Assembly (NCBI GenBank): GCA_036009045.1
Contig: DASYML010000091.1
Location: 1-42,276, forward strand
Direction: 5' to 3'
Length of the DNA stretch: 42,276 bases
Origin: DASYML01 sp036009045
GTDB taxonomy: Bacteria > Acidobacteriota > Blastocatellia > Pyrinomonadales > Pyrinomonadaceae
Shown here piece by piece: positions 7,935-15,159 of this stretch. Under the pieces are notes generated by a model. The model did not search any database. It was not told the DNA's origin and saw nothing but the letters and a program-made list of their open reading frames with translations. A program made the translations under genes and the position numbers. How positions within the stretch are numbered: position 1 is the stretch's first letter; each line of letters begins with the position of its first letter.

Positions 7935-8737
7935 CGGATTTCTCCCTGAAGTTCAAACACAGCCGTCGGCGGCGCGCTCACATGAGCAGCCGGACGCAAC
8001 GCATCGGCGATTGCGTCGGCCAGTTCGCGGGCCGCAGTCTCAGGCCGCTTGAGCGTCGCGGGATCAGCGTCGGGCAGGGCGGCAGCGTGCATCGGCGTGT
8101 CCATATCGCCGGGGTCCAGCGAAAGGAAGCGGACGCCATCAGCAGCGTGCTCCTCGCCCCAGATGCGGCTCAGTTGATGCATTGCGGCTTTGCTCGCGCC
8201 GTAAGCACCCCAGCCCGGATAAGGGTTGATAGCGGCGTCGCTGTTGATGTTCAGCACGACCGCGCCGCGCCCCTCGCGCGCAGAAGCGGCCAGGGCTCCC
8301 ATCAGCGCTTTCGTCAATCGGAAAGGACCTATGACGTTGGTGGCAAACGCGCGCTCCAAATCTTCGCACTCTGTATCGGACAGCATCGCCAGCGGCGTCG
8401 GGCCAAGGTCCGAAGCGTTATTGATGAGCACGTCCAGTCCGCCGAGTTCGCCTAAGACCTGCACGGCGATGGGGTAGATGTCAGCCTTGGCCGCGATGTC
8501 TCCGACGATGCCGTGTGCTCCCGTGTGTTCGCGCGCCACTCGCTCGACGCGTTCGCGGCCCCTTGCGACGAACGCCACTCGCGCGCCCCGTTTGAGAAAT
8601 TCACGGACGAGGGCCAGCCCTAAACCCGACGTGCCGCCCGTAATCGCAACGCGCACGCCAGCGAAAGGTTCGGTCATGCCTGTCTCATGTCTGCGCTCTG
8701 TTTCTTGGTTGAGGAAAGTGTTGGAAGGAATTGTCAT
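7931..8737 (-). CDS. Short-chain dehydrogenase/reductase (SDR)
   Basis: This is a classical SDR of 268 residues. The NAD(P)-binding TGGTSGLG is near residue 34, NNAS marks the fold, and the catalytic set is Ser in NINSD plus YGASK (Tyr and Lys), with the LDPGDMDT segment after the active site. The start ATG 8737 has a strong GAGGAGG seven bases upstream, giving an N-terminal extension of about 20 residues before the usual start (MTEPFAGV). It is the first gene of a two-gene operon with the QueA-like gene, transcribed away from a SufR-like regulator across a shared operator region. Substrate unknown. Confidence 0.9.
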   Translation of the reverse strand: MTIPSNTFLNQETERRHETGMTEPFAGVRVAITGGTSGLGLALVREFLKRGARVAFVARGRERVERVAREHTGAHGIVGDIAAKADIYPIAVQVLGELGGLDVLINNASDLGPTPLAMLSDTECEDLERAFATNVIGPFRLTKALMGALAASAREGRGAVVLNINSDAAINPYPGWGAYGASKAAMHQLSRIWGEEHAADGVRFLSLDPGDMDTPMHAAALPDADPATLKRPETAARELADAIADALRPAAHVSAPPTAVFELQGEIR

Positions 8738-8754
8738 GATGAGCCTCCTCTTAG

Positions 8755-8828
8755 TTTCTAAAGAAAAACCTTTACTAAGTGGAAGCGTAGCACTGCGGCT
8801 TGACTTTGTAAAGCCTTTTCTTTAGAAA
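8755..8828. promoter_or_regulatory. Long inverted repeat between regulator and SDR operon (candidate operator)
   Basis: The 21-bp arms at 8755-8775 (TTTCTAAAGAAA... ) and 8808-8828 (...TTTCTTTAGAAA) are inverted copies matching at 19 of 21 positions, separated by 32 bp. They flank the divergent promoters. On the minus strand TTTACA and TACGCT with a 17-bp spacer fit a sigma-70 promoter for the SDR operon; on the plus strand TTGACT at 8800-8805 is a possible -35. The right arm ends seven bases before the regulator's ATG, so binding there would also block the regulator's own transcription. Confidence 0.6.
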
Positions 8829-8834
8829 TGAATC

Positions 8835-9530
8835 ATGAACCCGGAAACGCAGCAGCCCGGCGAGCGCAAGACGCGACGCGCCATCGTCAAACTTTTGAAG
8901 ACCGACGGCCCCATAGATTCTGCACAACTCGCAGAGCGGCTCGGACTGACGGCGATGGCCGTCCGCCAGCATCTTTACGCGTTGCAGAGGGAGAACCTCG
9001 TGACGGCTGAAGAGCGGCCCGTGCCCCTCGGCAGGCCCGCCAAGTTCTGGCAACTCACGCGCGAAGCTGACCGCCTCTTCCCCGAAGCCTATGCAGAGTT
9101 GAGCGTAGCTCTCATCAACTCTCTGCGAGACACTTTCGGCGCTGAGGGCTTGAACCGCGTGCTTGATTCACGCTGCAAGCAGCAGAGGTCCGACTACGCG
9201 CGGCGCATACGCCCGGCTGATTCTTTGGAAAGGAAGCTCAGGGAACTGGCGCGCGTGCGCACGGAGGAGGGTTACATGGCGGAGGTCAGGCCGGAGGGCG
9301 GCGGGAGCTACCTGCTCGTCGAGAATCATTGCCCCATCTGCGCGGCGGCGACCGCCTGCCAGGGCTTCTGCACGACGGAACTCGATCTGTTCCGTACAGT
9401 CCTTGGGCCAAGCGTCTCTGTCGAGCGCGTAGAGCACATCGTTTCCGGCGACCGCAGATGCGCCTACCGCGTCGCGCCTCAAGCCGGAAGAAGCCGCATT
9501 GCGAAAGCAAGACCCGGCGCTCAAGGCTGA
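8835..9530 (+). CDS. SufR-like winged-helix regulator with C-terminal cysteine cluster
   Basis: This 231-residue regulator has an N-terminal winged helix-turn-helix (about 12-75: RRAIVKLLKTDGPIDSAQLA, LTAMAVRQHLYALQRENLV, then the wing LGRPAKFWQLT). The C-terminal half carries Cys166, Cys169, Cys175, Cys179 and Cys209 in ENHCPICAAATACQGFC and GDRRCAY. In SufR-type proteins cysteines in this region bind an Fe-S cluster, so redox or iron sensing is plausible. It is divergent from the SDR/QueA-like operon and probably acts on the inverted repeat between them. ATG 8835 has no ribosome-binding site and may be translated from a leaderless message. Confidence 0.82.
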   Translation: MNPETQQPGERKTRRAIVKLLKTDGPIDSAQLAERLGLTAMAVRQHLYALQRENLVTAEERPVPLGRPAKFWQLTREADRLFPEAYAELSVALINSLRDTFGAEGLNRVLDSRCKQQRSDYARRIRPADSLERKLRELARVRTEEGYMAEVRPEGGGSYLLVENHCPICAAATACQGFCTTELDLFRTVLGPSVSVERVEHIVSGDRRCAYRVAPQAGRSRIAKARPGAQG

Positions 9531-9582
9531 AACAAGGAGGCGGCTCGCGCGACGTTGGCGCATGTCATGTCTAGGAAGTGTC

Positions 9583-10995
9583 TCAGTCTTGCTCTGCTAT
9601 CTGATACTGCTCAAGTTTCCCGTTCGGCATTTCGTAGGTCCAGGCACGCAGGCTCTTCTGCGCGAATTTTATCCGGTAGACGCGCAGCGTCATGCCTCCG
9701 CGCAGACCCTGTGCGACCTGATTAAACTCTTGCGGCGTTCCCAACGAAGAGAGGCCGCCGGAGAAATCTTTCAACGCCTGCTCGCTGAAATAGCTGTTCG
9801 CGTTATCCGTGAAGAGCGAGCGATCAATCGTTCCGTGCTGCAACCCCTCGAAGATTTTGCGAGCCTGCTCCAACTTCTGTGGCGTGGCCGGATCATCCGT
9901 GGCGAGCAGGAGCGGTGCGATGCTGTGGGCGATGCGTCCGGCGGCCCCTGCTGCGTCCTGGTTGGTGAGCACGGCAACAGCCACGCGTTCATCCGGGAAG
10001 ACGATGTTCTCGGCGGTGAAGCCGGAGACTTCGCCGCCGTGTGAGAGCGCGCGATGTCCGGCCTCCGTGCCCACATCAACGCCCAGCCCGTAGCGCGTGC
10101 CCACTCCGTTCTTGAGCAAAACTTCCGTTTCAAACTCGCGGTAAGACGACGGCTTCAACAGCTTGCCCTCAATGATGGAGATGTCCCACTTGGCGAGGTC
10201 CTGCGCGGGCATGGCAAGTTCACCCGCAGCGAAGAGCCACCCTTTGCCCTCCTTCGGCGCAGGACGCAGCGGGCCGAGCGCATAACGCAGATACCCTGTC
10301 GGGTCCGTCTCTCCGAGTTTTTCCTGATCTATGTTGGTCACGCTTTTCATCTCAAGAGGCGTGAAGACCTTCTCGCGCAGAAATTGAAGTAAAGGCATCC
10401 CGCTGGCCTTTTCCACAATCACCCCTGCGATCACGTAGTTGGTATTGCTGTACTGCCATTTCGTGCCGGGGTCGAAATCCAGAGGCTTGCGCGCCCACAT
10501 GTCCAGAATTTTCTGCGCTGTGACCGGCTGCAACATCAAGGGGAAGACGTAGTCCTGAGGCCAGTAATCCTGATAACCGGAGGTGTGGGAAAGCAACTGG
10601 CGGATGGTGACTTCATTGGCCCGTGTGAGGTCTGGAATGAATTTGCCAACTCTATCATCGAGCGAGAGCTTGCCCTGTTCTTGCAGCAAGAGGATGGCGG
10701 TGGCCGTGAACTGTTTACTGATAGAGCCGATGCTGTATCGCATCTCCGGCGTAGCCGAAGTGCGTGGCTCGATGCGCGCATCTCCGTAAGCCTTGAGATA
10801 GACAATTTGACCATTTTTCACGACCGCGACGGACGCGCTCGGAACGCCTGTCTGAGCCAGTGCGTCAACGGCTATCTTATCAATCTTCTCCCTCAGGTCG
10901 GAGGAGAGTTGAGTCTGCGCGGTCGTCGGAAAAGCCGCGACGGCCAGCATCATGATAATGGCGATGGGTTGAAGTAACACAAAATATCTGCGCAT
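9583..10995 (-). CDS. Secreted serine hydrolase, beta-lactamase/AmpC-type (class C / PBP4*-like)
   Basis: The start ATG 10995 (MRRYFVLL) has GGAGGAG six bases upstream, giving 470 residues. A signal peptide covers about residues 1-27 (ending PTTAQ). The serine hydrolase fold shows the S-x-x-K motif (YSIGSISKQFTATAILLLQE; Ser91, Lys94), the YSNTNY motif as the Y-x-N equivalent, and HGGEVSGF near the third motif. The C-terminal 100 residues form an extra domain of the kind often attached to these periplasmic esterases/peptidases. It is the last of three minus-strand genes with short gaps, after a small membrane protein and an FAD monooxygenase. Likely periplasmic; substrate unknown. Confidence 0.9.
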   Translation of the reverse strand: MRRYFVLLQPIAIIMMLAVAAFPTTAQTQLSSDLREKIDKIAVDALAQTGVPSASVAVVKNGQIVYLKAYGDARIEPRTSATPEMRYSIGSISKQFTATAILLLQEQGKLSLDDRVGKFIPDLTRANEVTIRQLLSHTSGYQDYWPQDYVFPLMLQPVTAQKILDMWARKPLDFDPGTKWQYSNTNYVIAGVIVEKASGMPLLQFLREKVFTPLEMKSVTNIDQEKLGETDPTGYLRYALGPLRPAPKEGKGWLFAAGELAMPAQDLAKWDISIIEGKLLKPSSYREFETEVLLKNGVGTRYGLGVDVGTEAGHRALSHGGEVSGFTAENIVFPDERVAVAVLTNQDAAGAAGRIAHSIAPLLLATDDPATPQKLEQARKIFEGLQHGTIDRSLFTDNANSYFSEQALKDFSGGLSSLGTPQEFNQVAQGLRGGMTLRVYRIKFAQKSLRAWTYEMPNGKLEQYQIAEQD

Positions 10996-11045
10996 GAAAT
11001 TCTCCTCCGAGCGGCACACTCAAAATGTCTATGACACTCGTTTCC

Positions 11046-11336
11046 TTACATCCCGAAAAAGGCCGGGTCCATTAAATACCAGTTTATCAGTCCGGCTATC
11101 ACCCCGATTCCAAAGACCAGTAAGACGATGATCTTTTCCCTGGCAGTGGTGGGCTTTCCTCCCATAGAGGGAAAGAGCAGGAGAAAGAGTCCGCCTACGA
11201 CTCCGACAGGACCAAAGGCCGCGAGTTTCAAGGAGTAACGACCCTCCTCGAACAGTTGATGCCAGTTGTAATAGATGAGACCAAGACAAACGAGAATGAG
11301 CACCAAGGCAAAGATGCGCGTTTTGAAGAAATGCAT
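11046..11336 (-). CDS. Small membrane protein, three predicted TM segments
   Basis: This 96-residue protein starts at ATG 11336 with GGGAGG upstream. Hydrophobic segments lie at about 7-23, 38-56 and 67-88. The loop between the second and third contains FPSMGGKPTTAREK, a short conserved-looking polar turn. I do not recognise a named family. It sits 50 bp upstream of the serine hydrolase and 58 bp downstream of the FAD monooxygenase, probably in the same transcript. Confidence 0.75.
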   Translation of the reverse strand: MHFFKTRIFALVLILVCLGLIYYNWHQLFEEGRYSLKLAAFGPVGVVGGLFLLLFPSMGGKPTTAREKIIVLLVFGIGVIAGLINWYLMDPAFFGM

Positions 11337-11394
11337 ATCATATCCTCCCGGCGTGAGTCATCTATCAAACATTCCGTCCAGGGCCTTGTTCACT

Positions 11395-12540
11395 TTAAGG
11401 CATTGTCGCTTCTGCGTCATAGTCAAATAGCAGCCGCAGCAATTTCTGGCCCAGCGATTCGGGAACCAGGGAAAGCAGCGTGCCTCTCAAATATGTCGCC
11501 GGACGGCTCTCCCATTGGCCCACGATTCCATAGCGCAAAGAATATCTGGCGACGGCGTTGGTCCGCGCACTTCTGAGTCTTTCATAAACGCGCAGGGCCT
11601 TTGTGGGATTCTCATATTTGAGAAGACAGGACGCGAGGACCATCGCATCTTCAATCGCCATGCACCCGCCCTGGCCCAGGTTAGGCGTCATCGGATGGGC
11701 CGCATCGCCCAGGAGCGTCATGCTTCCTTCGCCCCACTGGCTGACGGGCGCGCGGTCATAAGTTGAACTCCTGCGAATGTTCGTCGTCGGAGTGGTCTTG
11801 ATGAGTTCGATGACGGGCGCGTACCAGCCTTCAAACAGGTCCAGTAATTTCTGCTGCCGGATGTCTGGACTCTCTCCTGCGCTCTCAAACTCATTCGCCG
11901 TGGCCCACCATCCGGTGCGACCGGGGCCGACCGGGCCGATGCCGAAACGTTGCCCGCGCCCGTAGACCTCTATCGCCGTAGATGGCATCAGCGATGCCGG
12001 AGCCGACGCGGTAATACCGCGCCACACCGTATATCCTCTATAGACGGGCGGACCATCGTTGAGCGCCTGCGCGCGGGTCTGCGAATGAATGCCGTCCGCG
12101 CCTATCAACACCCGGCAGGTGATTGACGTGCCGTCCGTAAAATCTGCGCGAATCCCGTCCTGTTCTCGTTGATAGCTCAAGAATGTTTTGCCCAGATGGA
12201 CAAGCTGTTGGGGAAGAGCGTGCAGTAAAGCGTTCTGCAAGTCTGCGCGATGGAGGGCGACTGCAGGTGCGCCCGTATCGGGGAGTTTGAAATGGCTTAA
12301 AAGTTTTCCGTCCCGGTTGAGCCAGCGCGCGTGTTCGATGAGACCTGCTCTCTGCGAGACCAACGCGCCCACGCCCAGAGTTTGCAGGATACGCATGGCG
12401 TTGGGCCAGACGGCGATAGCTGCCCCGACCTCAAGCAATTCGGGCGCTTGCTCGAAGACTTCCGGCTCAAAACCGGCTCGCCTGAGAGCCAGCGCGGCGC
12501 TCAGTCCGCCGATGCCCCCGCCGATGATCGCAATGTTCAT
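11395..12540 (-). CDS. FAD-dependent monooxygenase (PHBH/UbiH-like)
   Basis: The 381-residue flavoprotein begins MNIAIIGGGIGGLSAALALR, a Rossmann FAD-binding motif, followed by Glu in EVFEQAPE that contacts the ribose. The mid-protein motif RVLIGADGIHS fits the NAD(P)H/FAD DG motif, and GDAAHPMTPNLGQGG is the second FAD motif of class A flavin monooxygenases. The length fits aromatic-ring or isoprenoid-quinone hydroxylases. The start ATG 12540 follows 390 bp with no gene, so it may be the first gene of an operon with the small membrane protein and serine hydrolase. Substrate cannot be told from sequence. Confidence 0.9.
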   Translation of the reverse strand: MNIAIIGGGIGGLSAALALRRAGFEPEVFEQAPELLEVGAAIAVWPNAMRILQTLGVGALVSQRAGLIEHARWLNRDGKLLSHFKLPDTGAPAVALHRADLQNALLHALPQQLVHLGKTFLSYQREQDGIRADFTDGTSITCRVLIGADGIHSQTRAQALNDGPPVYRGYTVWRGITASAPASLMPSTAIEVYGRGQRFGIGPVGPGRTGWWATANEFESAGESPDIRQQKLLDLFEGWYAPVIELIKTTPTTNIRRSSTYDRAPVSQWGEGSMTLLGDAAHPMTPNLGQGGCMAIEDAMVLASCLLKYENPTKALRVYERLRSARTNAVARYSLRYGIVGQWESRPATYLRGTLLSLVPESLGQKLLRLLFDYDAEATMP

Positions 12541-12934
12541 AGTCTCTCAAAAGCTAAAACCGGACCGGTCTCTCGTAAGAGCCTGTCTCTCAACTACAAC
12601 GCACGCTCGCGGCGCTGGTCCATTAAAGGCAGGCGGCGCGCAGGCTTGAACGCCAGAGGCTTGCATCACCAGAGTAGCATTGCTGAAGGGCAGGAAAAAA
12701 GAGATGGTGTGGGACGGCCTCGCCTTGATTGACGACACTGCCCGTGCCTGTCTTTGCGTCTAAGATTGAATGTTGAGAACGCGTGAAGAATGTTGGCTGG
12801 CGAAGATAAAATAGATGAAGCGATAAAATAGATGAAGCACGGATGCGCTCTCCCCTTCGCCTCCGTGCTTCATCTGCGCGGCTGCCTGTGATAACACAGA
12901 GGCAACCGAACTCGAACTAAAGTTTACCCGCGCG
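12541..12934. other. Gene-free stretch upstream of the FAD monooxygenase
   Basis: I see no credible gene in these 394 bp; the short frames present lack ribosome-binding sites and family likeness. It should hold the promoter of the minus-strand monooxygenase operon, and contains the tandem repeat and stem-loop listed at 12805-12874. Confidence 0.5.
12805..12874. repeat. 17-bp tandem repeat fused to a 13-bp perfect stem-loop
   Basis: GATAAAATAGATGAAGC occurs twice back to back (12805-12821 and 12822-12838). The end of the second copy continues into GATGAAGCACGGA (12831-12843), whose exact inverse TCCGTGCTTCATC lies at 12862-12874 with an 18-base loop. It sits between the monooxygenase and the glycine-zipper gene and may act as a terminator for the latter, although no T-run follows. 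Confidence 0.6.
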
Positions 12935-13198
12935 TTAGAAACGGCGATACCTGTTGCGAATCTTGTAGGTGTAAACCGCGCCGCCCGCGCCGCCCGAGAT
13001 GGCTCCGATGGCCGCGCCCTTTTTGCCGCCGATAAGCCCGCCGAGGATGGCCCCGCCGAGCGCTCCGCCAGCGGTCGTAATCTTGTCGCGGTGCTTCTCC
13101 CAGATGCTGCGCTCTCGATAGCGCCCCTGCGCGTTGGCGGTCACGACCGACAGCGATAAAAGGACCAAACACATCAAGGTTGCAAGAAATTTTTTCAT
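12935..13198 (-). CDS. Glycine-zipper small secreted/outer-envelope protein
   Basis: The chosen start is ATG 13198 (MKKFLATL), because GGAGG lies eight bases upstream; an ATG two codons earlier would be too close to it. The 87-residue product has a signal peptide (cleavage near TANAQ), a short basic stretch, then a glycine zipper GGALGGAILGGLIGGKKGAA and a second GAISGGAGGAVY. Such YMGG/glycine-zipper motifs form membrane-associated helices in small envelope lipoproteins and stress proteins. The C-terminus is very basic (KIRNRYRRF). Role unknown. Confidence 0.8.
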   Translation of the reverse strand: MKKFLATLMCLVLLSLSVVTANAQGRYRERSIWEKHRDKITTAGGALGGAILGGLIGGKKGAAIGAISGGAGGAVYTYKIRNRYRRF

Positions 13199-13449
13199 CG
13201 TCATATCCTCCGCTATGAGTAATAGCAAGGACCATACCATCCGTCATGATCAGCCCTGAGAAAAATCAATTGGACCATTAAACGCGAGTTTCAAAAGGTT
13301 AAGCCGTCTTGATTCAATCAATCATGAGAGGTCAACTCTTCGATACCGTATATGCGTCCGCTGACCGTGCAGCTTTTGGTATAAACAGGTATGATTTGCG
13401 CGAGTTAACGACAGTCAGCCGTCGTCTTATTTGAAGGAGGAGCGGAAAA

Positions 13450-14895
13450 ATGTTTGTGCCGGTCGCGCCGCGCTCACCCGAAGCGGGAAATAAAAGCGGG
13501 TTGGAAAATATTCTGGAGTTACAACGCAACGCCTTGATGGAGCGAGGCGCGCCGGACTATCGCCGCAGGCGGGACGCGCTGGACGCTTTGATGAAAGCAC
13601 TGCTCGCCAGGCAGGAGGAATTCATCAAGGCCATCTCGGAGGACTTCGGTGGCAGGGCCAGACAGGAAACTCTGCTTCTGGAAATCTTCCCACTGGTCGA
13701 GAAGATGCGACACGCCAAGCGCCACCTCAAAAGCTGGATGAAACCAAAGAGAGTGGCGACGGGTTGGGCCTTTCTCCCTGCGCGTTCGCGCGTCATCTAT
13801 CAGCCCGTCGGCGTCGTGGGCATTGCCAGCCCTTGGAATTACCCGCTGCTCTTGACCCTCTCGCCGCTCGTCGGCGCGCTCAGCGCGGGCAATCATGTGA
13901 TGCTCAAGCCGTCAGAGTTTGCGCCGCGCACAGCCGTCCTCGTCAAAGAGATGCTGTCGGAGATTTTTGCGACTGACTACGTCGCGGTGGTCCTGGGCGA
14001 TGCGGAGGTCTCGGCAGAGTTTACCTCGCTGCCCTTCGACCATCTCATCTTCACAGGCTCGACGCAGGTCGGCAAGAAGGTGATGCGCGCGGCCAGTGAG
14101 AATCTCACGCCTGTGACATTAGAGCTTGGCGGTAAGTCTCCCACTTTGCTGCAACAGGATTACCCGCTGGACGTGGCGTTGCCGAGGATTCTGACGGGCA
14201 AACTCTACAACGCCGGGCAGACCTGCATCGCGCCCGATTACGTGTTGGTTCAGGAGGACGCGCGCGAAAGATTTATAGAGCGTGCGGCGCAGGTCATCGC
14301 CGGACTCTATCCGGGGCTGGTGGATAATCCTGACTACACGCGCGTCATTAACGCTCGGCAATACGAACGTCTCAAAGGACTCTTAAGCGACGCGCAGGCG
14401 AAGGGCGCGAGAATTACGCAGGTCAATCCTCGCGGCGAAGAATGCAACGCCTTGAACCGCGTCTTTCCGCCCACGCTGGTCTCCGGTGTGACGGACGAGA
14501 TGATGCTCATGCAGGAGGAAATTTTTGGACCAATTCTCCCAATCGTGACATACAAAACGATAGAGGAAGCCCTTCGTTACATCAACGAAAGACCGAGACC
14601 CCTGGCGCTCTATTACTTTGACCTGGACCGGCGGCGAGTGAATGAAGTTCTGAGACGCACCATCTCCGGCGGGGTCACGATCAATGATGTGATTCTGCAC
14701 ATCGCGCAGAACAACCTGCCCTTCGGCGGCATCGGCCCCAGCGGAATGGGCCAATATCATGGCTTCGATGGCTTTGAGACCTTTTCCAAGAAGAAGGGCA
14801 TCCTCTTGCAAAGCAGATTTTCGGCGGCCAGCATCCTGCGCCCTCCCTACGGCAAACTCGCGGGCCGGATGATTAAATTTCTCATCGGCAAGTGA
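13450..14895 (+). CDS. Aldehyde dehydrogenase, coniferyl aldehyde dehydrogenase type
   Basis: This 481-residue enzyme has all ALDH landmarks: SPWNYPLLL (Asn130), MLKPSE (Lys153), FTGSTQVGKKV, TLELGGKSP (Glu225) and the catalytic cysteine in NAGQTCIAPDY (Cys259). The late NDVILHIAQNNLPFGGIGPSG block and a hydrophobic/basic C-terminus resemble coniferyl and fatty aldehyde dehydrogenases, so it should oxidise an aldehyde to an acid with NAD(P). The start ATG 13450 has GGAGGAG nine bases upstream. It stands alone between a glycine-zipper gene (divergent) and a convergent giant secreted protein. Confidence 0.93.
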   Translation: MFVPVAPRSPEAGNKSGLENILELQRNALMERGAPDYRRRRDALDALMKALLARQEEFIKAISEDFGGRARQETLLLEIFPLVEKMRHAKRHLKSWMKPKRVATGWAFLPARSRVIYQPVGVVGIASPWNYPLLLTLSPLVGALSAGNHVMLKPSEFAPRTAVLVKEMLSEIFATDYVAVVLGDAEVSAEFTSLPFDHLIFTGSTQVGKKVMRAASENLTPVTLELGGKSPTLLQQDYPLDVALPRILTGKLYNAGQTCIAPDYVLVQEDARERFIERAAQVIAGLYPGLVDNPDYTRVINARQYERLKGLLSDAQAKGARITQVNPRGEECNALNRVFPPTLVSGVTDEMMLMQEEIFGPILPIVTYKTIEEALRYINERPRPLALYYFDLDRRRVNEVLRRTISGGVTINDVILHIAQNNLPFGGIGPSGMGQYHGFDGFETFSKKKGILLQSRFSAASILRPPYGKLAGRMIKFLIGK

Positions 14896-15159
14896 GGACC
14901 AGAGGCGTTCACCACAGAGACACAGAGGACACAGAGGACGCACGGAGAAGTATATGGTTTTCTCTGTACGTCCTCCTTAGATTAACGTGAGTTCGATGTA
15001 AGAGGCTGACTGACAAGCCGTCTGTGCCCTGAAAGGGCAACCTGTGAGAGCCGGGGGCAAGCTCGTAGAGCGTCGTCCCCGGTTCTCTCTACACCATTCG
15101 ACCCTGAAGCGGTCACACCTCAATGTTGCAGGTGCGACCCTTACAGGGTCGGATCCGTG
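14896..15159. repeat. Cluster of dispersed repeats and hairpins between convergent genes
   Basis: At 14909-14945 there is a short ACAGAGGACACAGAGGAC-type tandem of the kind scattered through many environmental genomes. Then three hairpins follow: GCCCT-GAA-AGGGC (15026-15038), GAGAGCCGGGG paired with CCCCGGTTCTC (15046-15087, one mismatch), and a perfect CGACCCT-TAC-AGGGTCG (15135-15151). A CCCTGAAGCGGT half-unit lies at 15102-15113. The block looks like a structured intergenic repeat and may also terminate both convergent genes. Confidence 0.55.

Noticed and set aside
12547..12738. Minus-strand 63-residue frame upstream of the monooxygenase
   Set aside because: No ribosome-binding site, no recognisable domain, and Ala/Arg/Pro composition typical of random GC-rich frames.
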